The notes: generated from the sequence alone by a model not told the origin. DNA of 64,000 nucleotides from Ornithodoros turicata (GCF_037126465.1 NC_088201.1:4841001-4905000), one strand, 5' to 3'. Counted from the first letter of the stretch, positions 10,317 through 21,024 are shown. Program-made: numbers and translations.

Positions 10317-11640
10317 TGATGTGATGTAATAGAAGAAGAAAATAATGGGGATTTAATTCACTGCATTGGACCTACCATTTTGTTCAACTGTTGCCCTTCT
10401 CTTCCTTGCAATTTGCATAGTACTTTCTTCCTTTGTGGAGGTGGAGCAGCGCTATTTCATCGTCTTTTCCACTGTGCTGTGCACACAACTGGTCAATCTG
10501 AAACTTACTAACAACAGCATTAGAACTCAACATATGATCAACGGGATACATATGAATGAAATATTAATACAGAACAGCAGTAGTACCTACCCCACTGAAG
10601 CTTACCAGGGCAGGGGACCTCCTTCACACCACCTTCACAGTTTGTCACTTAAATGTCATGCCAAGCTATGCTGGCCTTTCAGGGGAAATTATCAACTTCG
10701 TCATCTGCAGTGCGTGCGATTAAAGCCAGACTATTCTGCAATATAGTTAACATTGGTAAACATGTACGCAGTGTCCTTGCTAAAATCACATTTCAACTAT
10801 CGTCATTCAGATGGCCTGATAATTGTCAAAATTCCTTTAGCGGAGTTCCTTTAGAACACAACAAACGTACTTCCAAGCTTATGAAAGGAAAGAAACTCTC
10901 AACCATATATTTGTGAACAAAGTACATGCCAACGTCTACCGTATTTTGTTAGCAGTGTCCCCAAACGGGTCCTCCTTTCAAAGCAACGTATACGTGTAAG
11001 TACGTTTCACAGGACGGAGATTTACCTTGAGTACATAGTGGTAGGACACGCAGCTATATGACTTGCAGTCGTCGCATTCATTACACCTCAGCATGCTGAA
11101 AAACGTTACTGTTGGAAGAAAATAATATTCAGCGGTCCAACAGACCGTTAACAAGTCTCTGCACGACAAGCAGAAAGAGACGCACGCCGCAGAGCTCAAG
11201 CGCTCAAACTCAACGGCCTCGATATCAGTGTTGCTAGACTGCGCAATGACAAGGAGGAAAACTGTCGAGGAATTTGCAGATGTGTCGGGCTTAACTCTCC
11301 CCAGAGAGTAAAGCGCAGGTTGAAGGGAGTTATTAAAGCATCAAAACATGGAAATGCAAAAGCAAGGAGTTTCAAGGGTGTTTGGTGAGAGTTCATCCGC
11401 AGCACGGGGTGTAAAATTGCTTAATACTCTCTCTCGACTCCCTTTTTTTTTAGAGTGCAGCCGACGTGTTCTTCCCGCTTCTTGCCCATCACAGCAAAAG
11501 ATAACCTCGAACCGGTCTTCTCGTGACGTCACATGTTTGTAAACAGAGGGTCGTCTATAGCGAGCAGCCGCGACGTCCCATAATCCGGACACGGCACGGC
11601 GCCACTTGCGCCGGACTCTATGCGTCACTGAGTTCGCAAT
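10317..11640. other. Unassigned region
   Basis: Several overlapping open frames on both strands (for example 10366-10746 + and 11341-11628 -) have no recognisable domain and no supported splice context. A TGACGTCA (CRE-like) site lies at 11524-11531. Confidence 0.25.
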
Positions 11641-11643
11641 GCA

Positions 11644-11998
11644 TTCTGGACAGGTCTTCCATCACACGTCAACATGCACGTGACCATCAAGATGGCCGCG
11701 CCCATGATCGGCGGCCAAAAACCGCTTGGAAGCAACTCATTTGCTGTGTCTATGCGCCGTTTTGTAACTTGTACTTACATCCGTCCTCGCAGTAAAACAC
11801 GTGCATTTGCACAAGAGACCTCGTACTGCTGACCACTCCATAAATAAAGCATCCTAAATTCACACAGGCAAAATACGTTTTCTCTTCATTTTCTGCCAAC
11901 GAAAACGTGTCTGCCAAGCGCTATAGAACGACATACAAACTGAGTCGCATGACCCCAAAGTAACGTTGCCTATGGCACGACCAGGACCAGGACGAGAT
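11644..11998. repeat. Element O, copy 1 (diverged)
   Basis: Starts CTGGACAGGTCTTCCA and ends GGCACGACCAGGACCAGG. Shares colinear blocks with 62275-62733, including CACGTGACC, AGATGGC and GCGGCCAA, TAAAGC, and GTCGCATGACC. The ends are imperfect inverted repeats. Probably a non-autonomous transposon. Confidence 0.6.
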
Positions 11999-12059
11999 GC
12001 GACAAGACACAAACGACTGCTTACGAGTAGTCACAAGACTCACGGGTGTAAATGACTCC

Positions 12060-12245
12060 TGTTTGATTGATTCAGAGGGAACTGTGCTGGAAAGTCTTCG
12101 GGAAACCCGGGGGATGAAACCTGAGACAGCACAGGCCGGCGGTAGGATTCGAACCCACTACCTTCCAGTCTTCAGCACGGCCTTGGCTACCGACGAACGA
12201 GCGGACGCCTTAGCCCACTCCGCTGGTCTAACCATCGACAGGGCG
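12060..12245 (-). mobile_element. tRNA-derived SINE (type 1), minus strand
   Basis: Read on the minus strand it has a tRNA-like head with a B box (GGTTCGAATCC at 12146-12156 reversed) followed by the body motif CTGTCTCAGGTTTC and GGTTTCCCGAAGACTTTCC, shared with 47630-47850 and 42847-43135. Confidence 0.75.
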
Positions 12246-12369
12246 AACCATGTACAGTGCTGGAGAAAAGTTTACGGAACACGCTCCGGCGTTATTCCTT
12301 CCTCAGAGTGACACGCTATAGCAGCGAATGGTGCCGTACAGAATTGCAAACAGGTGACTGGGTTACCTA

Positions 12370-12607
12370 CACTCTTAGAAATGAACTTCACCACATAGCA
12401 CGCTCCTAGCCAACCACCATCCCGAATGACAACGTTCTCGCCCCTGATTTGCTGAAAACGGGAGGAGGAGCCTATTTTGTGCTCATTATGCGCGGCACAA
12501 AATAGGCTCCTCCTCCCGTTTTCAACAAATCAGGGGCGAGAACGTTGTCATTCGGGGTGATGGTTGGCTAGGAGCGTGCTGTGTGGTGAAGTTCATTTCT
12601 AAGAGTG
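12370..12607. mobile_element. Family A2 MITE
   Basis: CACTCTTAGAAATG ... CATTTCTAAGAGTG with TA both sides, the A2 core GGAGGAGCCTATTTTGTG, and the loop TCATTATGCGC. It lies directly against the left end of a family C element, as at 20786-21022. Confidence 0.9.
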
Positions 12608-12611
12608 TACC

Positions 12612-12870
12612 TAAAGCCGTTAGCGGAACGGCCGTTACTTTACCTGTAGTCCAATCGTCATTTCGAATGGCATCGTTCTCAGCCCTGATTTGTTGAAAAT
12701 GGGAGGCGTAAACCTTTTTTTTTTATGACAATTATGCAGTTCATAATTGCCACCAAAAAGGTGTACGCCCCCCCTGTTTTGAACAAATCAAGACAGAGAA
12801 GACGGTTGGACTGCATAGGTGAAGTAACGGCCGTTCCGCTAACGGCCTTACGTTTGCTGTCTGACTATAG
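12612..12870. mobile_element. Family C MITE, copy 1
   Basis: The ends GCCGTTAGCGGAACGGCC and the complement are followed inward by GTTACTTCACCTGTAGTCC and then by the A-type inner modules (AATGGCATCGTT, CCTGATTTGTTG, a GCGTA core). On the right the repeat extends outward to GTTTGCTGTCTGACTATAG, which matches 21023-21045 reversed. Confidence 0.75.
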
Positions 12871-13067
12871 GTTATACGTCCGTACGCTCCCAATCACTGC
12901 CAGCGTGTCACTCTGAGGAAGGAATGCTCCGGTGCCTGTTCCGTAAACTTTTCTCCACACACACACACACACAAATAGAGATACGATGATGAGATGGGGC
13001 TGATGCCGGCCAGCAGGCTGGGCGCTGCCCCAGTGCCACTTGTACGTGATGAGAGCACACGTACGTA

Positions 13068-13331
13068 CACTTTTAAAAATGAACTTCACCACATAGCACG
13101 CTCCTAGCCAACTATCACCCCGAATGACAACGTTCTCGCCCTAGATTTGTTGAAAACGGCTAGATTTGTTGAAACGGGCGTACGCCTTTTTTGTGACAAT
13201 TATGAACAGCATAAGTGTCACAAAAAAGGCGTACGCCTCCCGTTTTCAACAAATCAGGGCAGATAACGATATCATTCGAGATAATGGTTGGCTAGGAGCG
13301 TGCTATGCGGTGAAGTTCATTTTTAAGAGTG
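13068..13331. mobile_element. Family A1/A2 MITE with internal duplication
   Basis: CACTTTTAAAAATG ... TTTTTAAGAGTG. The left arm has an A2-type outer block (AACGTTCTCGCCC) and a duplicated segment CTAGATTTGTTGAAA. The right arm is A1 type. The flanks do not match (TA at left, CA at right). Confidence 0.85.
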
Positions 13332-14408
13332 CAGGCGAGCTCAAATAAACGGTTCCGTCGCTGTCGTTAATTTGATGTCACTGTAACTTGCATTTGCCAG
13401 TTTTTTTTTCTTTTCTTTTTTTTTTTTTTTTAAAGAGTGCGTCGGTGCCATTTATGCGGAGGCTATTTGAAAGCTATAACAAAACACAATGTCAGCGGCA
13501 GTTGCCTCTATAAACGCTTCCGGCATTTCTGAGCACAAGTTGCGTACTATTAGGAGCCCCCATTGACATGATCGATGAGAAGCCATCTTCTTAAACCCTC
13601 GGTTTCCCTTTCGCCGCGATCACCGTGAGGTGGCCAAGATGTTCGATATGAGCCCAATACGGCACCCGAAGCACGTTCGGAGCGAATTCCATTTTGGACG
13701 GATTACGACGCCGTCTTTTGTGGACGGCTAAAGTTATTCGGCATTATTGCCACAATTGGAAGCGTATATACGTATGGATACAGGCGAGGCGGATTTTGAC
13801 AAGGACAGGATTGATGACCTACTCATTTGAACGCGCCGGACTGTCGCCAGCGGGTGATGAAAAAGTGGACGAGAACCTAGTTTTGCATAAAGGAGCTTGC
13901 CGGCGTTTCGTAATGGAACTGGTATAAAAGGGACAATTAGTCACATTTGATAGTGATCGCAATCCAGCCAACTTTGCGTCGTGGATATTTTAAACGGATA
14001 TATCTTCAATCTTGAAGCTGGACACCTTTCGGCATTCTTAGTGAGTAACGAAAATAATCCATAGTATACATCAGACGGTCACTTCGATTGAATGATATAA
14101 GACTATATATAGCTTAAAGAGGCTCGCGCTGATAATTTAAATAATAACGTAGTCAGTATAGCTCATTCGTCTGCTAACTTGAGTGCATGGTGTGCGGTCT
14201 GCGAACCTCAACGGGGCATATCTACATTGGTCGCCGCTTGAAATCTTCAGTGACGTGAAAAGACTGTGTTCTGCTAATTTCAGTGGTCCGCGACATCTGC
14301 GGTATATCGTCCAGAAATCTGTGGTTCTCTGCAGCCTCCCCTACGTGTGATGGTTTCGTATCGCCACGTGTGGATATCACAGCAGCAGATCAAAACCCCT
14401 TCCCTTGT
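13332..14408. other. Unassigned spacer
   Basis: A T-rich tract lies at 13400-13432. No exon or repeat end was recognised. Open frame 13694-13927 (+) has no known domain. Confidence 0.3.
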
Positions 14409-14764
14409 CTGTGTATTCACACGAGCGACATCCTCACGGAATATTCTAGTGGAAGAAAAAGCGAAAACACTGCTCACAGACCCCAAGTTCCGTCCCGTGT
14501 TGTGTTGAGCATTCACACGGTGCGGAATATACCGGGAGTGGCGTGCTGCGCGTTTAGCAGACGACACTTAGCAGACGACACCGTCAGCGTCTTTTCCTGT
14601 CGTCTGCTACGGAACATCCTGTGGCTGTGTCGTAGGATATTCCCACGGTTAGCAGTGTACGTGAAGACACGACGTTGAGCGCTCGCGCTCACGCGACAGC
14701 AGAAGGCTATGACGTTTTTCGCATCTTCAGCTTCTGGGGGAATGTCGTCCGTGTGAATACATGG
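14409..14764. mobile_element. Element N (PIF/Harbinger-like MITE), uninterrupted copy
   Basis: The ends are inverted GTGTATTCACACGAGCGACA and its complement. Internal motifs GCAGACGACAC and AATATTCTAGTGGAAG match 40179-40850. The stretch around 14560-14580 (GACACTTAGCAGACG) is the intact counterpart of the insertion site used at 40340-40342. Confidence 0.75.
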
Positions 14765-15149
14765 TATGAGTAATATCAAATGTGACGCTTCTGGCTAAGC
14801 GCGGCTGCCAAGTCGTCAAGCAGACTCGAGAAAAAACGCGGGTTGCAACTGAAATCAGGCGTTCGAATGTATACGTATAGTTTCTTAAAAGCATACGTTA
14901 GACTCGTTCCTCGCAATGAAAAGGTACGACCATATACACCCGACGATTGATACGCGTCTCTGTTATCTATTTTTTCGACGCTAGGGTGCGTTCGCTGCCA
15001 AAATCAGCAGAGGTGTCATTAGTTAATGAGCTCGTTACCCTGTTCTTGACTCCACTTCCGAACCGAAATTAAGCCACTTGACGAGAAAAAAAAAAAAATA
15101 TCGAGAGAAAAGAAAACTGGTTGCCGCGATACAGGTGACGTGTGTTCGG
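14765..15149. other. Unassigned spacer
   Basis: Nothing recognised apart from an A run near 15090. Confidence 0.3.
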
Positions 15150-15830
15150 ATAAGGTGCGATAATTGAGGATCCTTCCCAATTAGTGCGTGCCCTTATCAG
15201 GCCCCAATTGGCCTCACGGGAAGAACTTCTCCCATTCTCCAATTCATCGGGCCGCAGATAAGCGTTTACGCAGCAATTTCCCCCGCCTAATGGAGTTTAC
15301 GAGCTGCTGACTCCGCGAAGGCGATAAGCGTGGTCGGCCGGGGCCCCCGGAAATGGGTTCCGTTATCGCCGGGCCCTCTTCCCTCAATTAATCCCTGACG
15401 CCGTCCAAATGGAAGACTTCTTATCGGGCCTCGAAAATCGCGCCCCGATCCCATCGGAGAAGCCAATCATGGGCCCGGCGACTTGTTTATATATCCTTTT
15501 GTGACGTCTAATGGACAAGAAAATTGAAAGCTGCTGGAGGGGCCATCTATCAGGGAACGGTGCTGCTGCTGCCCATTAGGGCCCCAATTGCACGGGGGGG
15601 CTTTTGCTCGCCCAACGGCGGAGAGCTCCATCCTTATGGCAAAATCAATTGATCCGCTGGTTGGCCATTGTGGGTGCACCGATCGAACCCAATTTCCCGC
15701 CAAGATGGCGGTCCCTCCCTCGGGCGAGCTTACAAGATTAAGAAAGGCGTTCGCCAAAAATGTCAAGGAGGGGAACCATTCAAAAATGGCCGCCCCTTTT
15801 TATATCCAGCACGATCGCTCGCTCGAGTAC
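15150..15830. promoter_or_regulatory. Candidate conserved regulatory block
   Basis: Free of repeats and compositionally unlike its surroundings, with clustered homeodomain-type cores (CCAATTAGTG, CTCAATTAATCC, CCTAATGG, CCAATTG) and GATA cores (CAGATAAGCG, GCGATAAGCG). The open frames here are shadows without a known domain. The enhancer call is inferred only from composition and absence of transposons. Confidence 0.3.
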
Positions 15831-16525
15831 TTCTATATATGCGCTCTCGTTCAAGGTGTTTGCTGCGTATATGTGTTGACCGAAAAAGTGCTTCTTATGC
15901 TGATGGATGAAGGGGACGCAACGCGAGGGATTTTATTCTTAGCGTGAAGACTTTTCGTCCGATGTCATATAAAGTCATCGGTGCCCGTTATATCATCACA
16001 GCGAACTCAACACTGAGGGCATTTTTTTTTTCCAATAAATTCGCCTTTTTTATTTCGTCCTCGCGTTCTCCTCATTTAATCTCATTGAAAGCGCGCTCTC
16101 CATTACCAGGTTTATTAGAGTCATTGACAAGTATTTAGAAGGGCATTTCAATGGAAATGTTTTTTTTTTTTTTTTTTGCAGTTGTTGACGGGAGGTCGAT
16201 ATTCCGACACTCGAATGTGGTACCTCTGCACGTCCATTACGGGTCGATGTGTTCCCAGCTTCGTTTTTTTTTTTCTCTCTCTTTTCTCTATATGATGAAA
16301 GCTCTGACGTGAAATATTCCCCAAATGGATGCACGACAGAGAGAGGAGGAAATGATGGCCTCCTAACCTTCCACACCTGTTAGGTTATCGCATCTTTATA
16401 ACTCTACTTGAAGGGAATTATTCGCGCGAACCCTTTCGAGCCATCACAACTTCGCGGCTAAACGGTTAAACAAAGTAAAAAAAAAAAAAACGTTTTCACC
16501 TCTATAGTTCCGCACTAATGCTCTA
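15831..16525. other. T-rich spacer
   Basis: Several T runs of 10-17 bases (16020, 16160, 16265) and an A run near 16480. No elements recognised. Confidence 0.35.
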
Positions 16526-16774
16526 CGCTCTTAAAAATGAACTTCACCGCATAGCACGCTCCTAGCCAACCATCATCTCGAATGATATCGTTATCTGCCC
16601 TGATTTGTTGAAAACGGGAGGCGTACGCCTTTTTTGTGACAATTATGAACAGCATAAGTGTCACAAAAAAGGCGTACGCCTCCCGTTTTCAACAAATCAG
16701 GGCAGATAACGATATCATTCGAGATGATGGTTGGCTAGGAGCGTGCTATGCGGTGAAGTTCATTTTTAAGAGTG
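16526..16774. mobile_element. Family A1 MITE, array unit 1
   Basis: Starts CGCTCTTAAAAATG (one substitution from CACTCT). Both arms carry the standard A1 block, so the palindrome is nearly complete. Confidence 0.9.
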
Positions 16775-16776
16775 TA

Positions 16777-17025
16777 CACTCTTAAAAATGAACTTCACCG
16801 CATAGCACGCTCCTAGCCGACCATCATCCCGAGTGACATCGCTCACATTCCTGATTTGTTGAAAACGGGAGGCGTACGCCTTTTTTGTGACAATTATGAA
16901 CAGCATAAGTGTCACAAAAAAGGCGTACGCCTCCCGTTTTCAACAAATCAGGGCAGATAACGATATCATTCGAGATGATGGTTGGCTAGGAGCGTGCTAT
17001 GCGGTGAAGTTCATTTTTAAGAGTG
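16777..17025. mobile_element. Family A MITE, array unit 2
   Basis: The left arm is changed at the GACATCGCTCACATTCC block and the right arm is standard A1. The core TTTTTTGTGACAATTATG is like unit 1, so unit 2 is intermediate between unit 1 and units 3-5. Confidence 0.9.
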
Positions 17026-17027
17026 TA

Positions 17028-17276
17028 CACTCTTAAAAATGAACTTCACCGCATAGCACGCTCCTAGCCGACCATCATCCCGAGTGACATCGCTCACATT
17101 CCTGATTTGTTGAAAACGGGAGGCGTACGCCTTTTCTGTGACAATTATGAACGGCATAAGTGTCACAGAAAGGGTGTACGCCTCCCGTTTTCAACAAATC
17201 ACGGCAGATAACGATATCATTCGAGATTATGGTTGGCTAGGAGCGTGCTATGCGGTGAAGTTCATTTTTAAGAGTG
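17028..17276. mobile_element. Family A MITE, array unit 3
   Basis: Carries TTTTCTGTGACAATT and AATCACGGCAG variants shared with units 4 and 5. Confidence 0.9.
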
Positions 17277-17278
17277 TA

Positions 17279-17527
17279 CACTCTTAAAAATGAACTTCAC
17301 CGCATAGCACGCTCCTAGCCGACCATCATCCCGAGTGACATCGCTCACATTCCTGATTTGTTGAAAACGGGAGGCGTACGCCTTTTCTGTGACAATTATG
17401 AACGGCATAAGTGTCACAGAAAGGGTGTACGCCTCCCGTTTTCAACAAATCACGGCAGATAACGATATCATTCGAGATTATGGTTGGCTAGGAGCGTGCT
17501 ATGCGGTGAAGTTCATTTTTAAGAGTG
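17279..17527. mobile_element. Family A MITE, array unit 4
   Basis: No difference from unit 3 was seen by eye, indicating recent amplification. Confidence 0.9.
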
Positions 17528-17529
17528 TA

Positions 17530-17778
17530 CACTCTTAAAAATGAACTTCACCGCATAGCACGCTCCTAGCCGACCATCATCCCGAGTGACATCGCTCACA
17601 TTCCTGATTTGTTGAAAACGGGAGGCGTACGCCTTTTCTGTGACAATTATGAACGGCATAAGTGTCACAGAAAGGGTGTACGCCTCCCGTTTTCAACAAA
17701 TCACGGCAGATAACGATATCATTCGAGATTATGGTTGGCTAGGAGCGTGCTATGCGGTGAAGTTCATTTTTAAGAGTG
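17530..17778. mobile_element. Family A MITE, array unit 5
   Basis: Matches units 3 and 4. The array ends here with TA followed by unique sequence. Confidence 0.9.
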
Positions 17779-18446
17779 TAGATCCCCTAATGATCACTTG
17801 GAATCACCCCTTGTCAGCCACTCGTCTCTGCTGAACAACGCTCATATAACCGCAGCTGCTTCGCGGTGCTATAGTGCGGAATAATACTACGTAATAACAA
17901 AAAAAAACGGTATGTATCCCACGAATTCCTTGACAACCAGGTCTCAACTGCACATATCTTTCCTTTCGAAATCCGATTTATTCGCTTCAAGAGACAAACA
18001 TGGTTCTCACTTGCGGATTTGAAGGCACGGTTCATTCGTTTCTTGGCGTGCAATGACAGCCTTCTTTGTGCCCGGCTCGAAAAACCCGCAGGAGATGGAT
18101 GATACGCTAACGAGCGGACCCGACCACAACGGGTGCCTTGTGCAGCCTTGATTGCGGGAGAAGACGTGCCGACGGCATGGCCCGGATGCCACACACACAC
18201 ATAACCTCACGGCGGCGTTATAGATTTCGCACACTGGGAGAGTGTACTTCTATACTCGTATATACGGTATTAAGGTTTCTCGTAATGCAATTAATCAGTT
18301 CACACGTCGTACGTATTATAGGAATAAATAAGCGTCACAAATGTACACGGTATCCCCCAAGCGGAAGCTATAGCATGCTGGAACCGAGTGGAACCCAGGC
18401 TTCTTGCGCGTATTAACGTGCGCTAACGATTACGTCACGCTATATA
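17779..18446. other. Unassigned spacer
   Basis: Overlapping frames at 17814-18234 (-) have no recognisable domain. Nothing else seen. Confidence 0.3.
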
Positions 18447-18698
18447 CATTCTTAGAAATGAACTTCACCGCATAGCACGCTCCTAGCCAGCCATCATCTC
18501 GAATGATGTCGTTATCTGCCCCGATTTGTTGAAAACGGAAGGCGTACACCTTTTTTGTGACTATTCTGAACAACGTAAGCGTCACAAAAAAAAAGGCGTA
18601 CGCCTCCCGTTTTCAACAAATCAGGGCAGATAACGATATCTTTCGTGATGGTGGTTGGCTAGGAGCGTGCTATGCGGTGAAGATCATTTTTAAGAGTG
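18447..18698. mobile_element. Family A1 MITE
   Basis: CATTCTTAGAAATG ... TTTTTAAGAGTG with TA on both sides. The core hairpin is diverged (CTATTCTGAACAACGTAAG). Confidence 0.9.
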
Positions 18699-19436
18699 TA
18701 GTAATAATTTACGACGTACGACTCGCCAAAGGGGCTCACAGAGAAGACATTTGAAAGACACTCACTTACGCATGAACGAGGCATCTGATGGTTGAACAGC
18801 TTCTGCAAGACCACTTCGGAGTGTCTGTATGCTTACTCCACCTGATGGGCTATAGTCTATAGTCTGGGCATTAGCTATAGTCTATAGCTAAAGCTAATGA
18901 TGTGGCCATTTGCTTTTTGTGCGGGTATTTTGTACATACTACTTTTAGCCGCCACTCTCGAGAAGAAACGGATTCATATCAATTCAGCCACGACCAGTTT
19001 CGTCTGTGTACAAAGGAAACTTCCTCAATGGCTGCCTCCATGTACTTATTACTTACTTACTTACTTATTACTTACTTATTATTACTTGTTACACCAACGG
19101 AAAGGGTTCCTTTAAGGATTAGAATGAGAGTACGTGACTGTTTCTCCTTTCTTTTTCTAAAAAAAAAAAAAACATTAGTCCGTTGTTGTTTCGCTGACCA
19201 CATGAAAAGGAGGAAGTTACTTCCTCGGGAGTAAAGTCCCCGAACTTTTTCTATGTCTATATATATAGGGTCTAGAAACAGGGAGAAGATGAAAATGTTC
19301 CTCAGTCATGACACAGAATATTCCACTTTTGGCTGCAGCAATTCAAGCGGGCGATACGTGTTTCATAGCGCACTATATGAAGAAATACTAAAAAGGCTCG
19401 AACAGCGAGAAGATGAGGGACACAAAGCCATTCCAA
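18699..19436. other. Unassigned spacer with CTTA-rich microsatellite
   Basis: Imperfect (ACTT)n at about 19043-19088 and short repeats of CTATAGTCTATAG at 18850-18890. No exon defended. Confidence 0.4.
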
Positions 19437-19700
19437 TTTTTTTCTTATCTTTTCTAATTCCGTGTTAGCGGCGCGAAGCAACCATGGCTATGAGCGGCGT
19501 ATATACAGACGTAGACACATGGAGAGAGGACAGCAAGAAGGACAGGGGGGTTAGTGTGCGTCCCGGGGCCCGACCTGAAGGAAACCTGCCCACATGCGCG
19601 TCTGCCAGAAAAGCCAGGGAAAACCTGACACGGCACAGCCGGTGGTATAGGACACCTCCTGATGGTCTTCAGCACGGCCTTGGCTACCACCAATGCCGCT
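19437..19700 (-). mobile_element. tRNA-derived SINE (type 1), minus strand
   Basis: Read in reverse it contains GCCGTGTCAGGTTTTCCC and GGTTTCCTTCAGGTCG, matching the SINE body at 47630-47850, and ends with the GCTTCGCGCCGCTAACACGG tail seen also at 43100-43125. The tRNA head is poorly preserved. Confidence 0.7.
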
Positions 19701-19736
19701 GGTTATCGTATCTTCCGAGGTGTGAATGAGATCAAG

Positions 19737-20136
19737 TGACAACAACAACAACTTTATTTTTGGCTTTTGGAGAGTGGGGAGGTTCATCGCCACAGGCGAT
19801 ACTCTACCCCATTGCTGGATGGAATAGAGGGAATAAAATAACGAGCCCCTTCGCAATAACGATCGAAGTCCGATGGCGTCCAGAAATGTCAGAGCAGCTT
19901 TGAGCGCAGAGCGTTGCTGGGCTGGGAGTAGGCCAGGGACCAAGCAAATTCGATAGGGAGAAGGGGCGAGAGTCCAGTTGACGAAGAGACTCGAAGAGTG
20001 TGGTTCGGGAAGGTTGGTAGTGGGGGCAATGAAGAAGAATGTGCTCCAGATCCTCAAGAACACCACAGTGGCAGCAGGTGGGAGAGTCAGCTTGTCTCAA
20101 GCGGTAACGCCACTGAGCTGTAAAGGCCATATACAT
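19737..20136 (-). pseudogene. I-clade-type LINE, 3' end of ORF2 and tail (fragment)
   Basis: The minus-strand frame contains CCHCGVLEDLEHILLHCPHY, the Cys/His motif (C-x2-C, H-x4-C type) found near the C-terminus of ORF2 proteins in I/Jockey-like LINEs, followed by a 3' region ending AATAAAGTTGTTGTTGTT. Only the last part of the element is present, and the frame changes between 20066 and 19804. A second copy of the 3' end lies at 42303-42480. Confidence 0.75.
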
Positions 20137-20164
20137 CGAGGCGCATTCGGTTGATTAATGCAGC

Positions 20165-20214
20165 ATCATGACGAGATATGTTGTTCCAGCCTCAGAACAT
20201 CAGTACCTCTCGTC
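20165..20214. repeat. Small hairpin containing a block shared with 8367-8398
   Basis: CATGACGAGA pairs with TCTCGTCATG around a loop that includes the complement of CTGATGTTCTGAGGCT found at 8374-8389. CATGACGAGAGGT appears again at 20461-20473. Confidence 0.6.
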
Positions 20215-20342
20215 ATGTTCAACAGGTGCCGCTTGCGTCGATCCCGTCGTATGAATGTGTGTATGAGTGTGCAAAAATGTAAGAGTGAAAGGAGGATAAG
20301 TGAGAGAGAGTGACTGGTTTGTCCCTTCACATGACGCACCCC

Positions 20343-20454
20343 GAAAGTCGCTGGGGAGGCGTGTTAGCTTAGCTCAATTGGTAGAGCCCTGGACCGGTAA
20401 TCCAGAAGATGTGGGTTCGAGTCCTACAGCTGGCTAACCTTTTCAGCGACTTTC
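20343..20454 (+). repeat. tRNA-like repeat unit, copy 2
   Basis: An 11-bp inverted repeat GAAAGTCGCTG / CAGCGACTTTC brackets the tRNA-like core. This is a clean version of the imperfect bracket at 8433-8544. Confidence 0.7.
20363..20435 (+). tRNA. tRNA-like sequence, copy 2 (identical core)
   Basis: The 73-nt core is identical to 8453-8525, including the GGT anticodon position and C33. Identity across the cloverleaf, with less identity in the flanks, suggests either recent spread or selection on the core. Confidence 0.55.
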
Positions 20455-20785
20455 ATCTTTCATGACGAGAGGTGTTTCGTGGCATGCGGAAAGCGAGCGT
20501 TGGATCAACTCTGCTCAACATAGAGGGGGGAAGAATGTCGGTTTGTCCATTGGCGGGAAGCCAGGGGTGTCACTAGGCGTCGCAGAATTGAACGGCGGTC
20601 TCCTCTCAGCAGAACAATACTGGTTCTATGGAGATCAAGTGAATTACTATAGCGGGTGTGTACTTTTCATTCCCTATATTACCCTGTCACTCCCTTTTGG
20701 TGGTTGCCAAAGCCCAGTTTCACCGACGCGAGTTAACACTTTAGACCGAGCTTAGACTTCCCTGAACTTTGTGTAATATACCCTA

Positions 20786-21022
20786 CACTCTTAATAATGA
20801 ACTTCACCGCATGGCACGCTCCTAGCCAACCATCATCCCGAATGACAACGTTCTCGCCCCTGATTTGCTGAAAACGGGAGGAGGAGCCTATTTTGTGCCG
20901 TGCATAATGGCACAAAATAGGCTCCTCCTCCCGTTTTCAGCAAATCAGGGGCGAGAACGTTGTCATTCGGGATGATGGTTGGCTAGGAGCGTGCTATGCG
21001 GTGAAGTTCACTTCTAAGAGTG
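20786..21022. mobile_element. Family A2 MITE
   Basis: CACTCTTAATAATG ... CACTTCTAAGAGTG with TA on both sides and an A2 core. Adjacent to family C, as at 12370-12607. Confidence 0.9.
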
Positions 21023-21024
21023 TA

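Larger units (their letters stand above)
12255..12957. mobile_element. Tc1-like MITE, copy 2, carrying two nested MITEs
   Basis: Left part CAGTGCTGGAGAAAAGTTTA at 12255, right part ending GTAAACTTTTCTCCA at 12956, running into a (CA)n tract. The A2 MITE (12370-12607) and the family C element (to about 12870) sit inside it. Confidence 0.75.
16526..17778. repeat. Tandem array of five family A MITEs (251-bp period)
   Basis: Units 16526-16774, 16777-17025, 17028-17276, 17279-17527 and 17530-17778 follow head to tail, each separated by a single shared TA. Units 3-5 are virtually identical and share private variants (TTTTCTGTGACAATTATG, AACGGCATAAG, AAAGGGTGTACGCC). Units 2-5 have a left-arm block (GAGTGACATCGCTCACATTC) that no longer pairs with the right arm, while unit 1 keeps the matching block. 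Confidence 0.95.

Noticed and set aside
11341..11628. Minus-strand open frame near a CRE site as a gene
   Set aside because: Overlapping frames on both strands, no domain, and no consistent start context.
16526..17778. CRISPR array
   Set aside because: The regular spacing is of 249-bp palindromic units separated only by TA. There are no short repeats with unique spacers, and the genome is animal.
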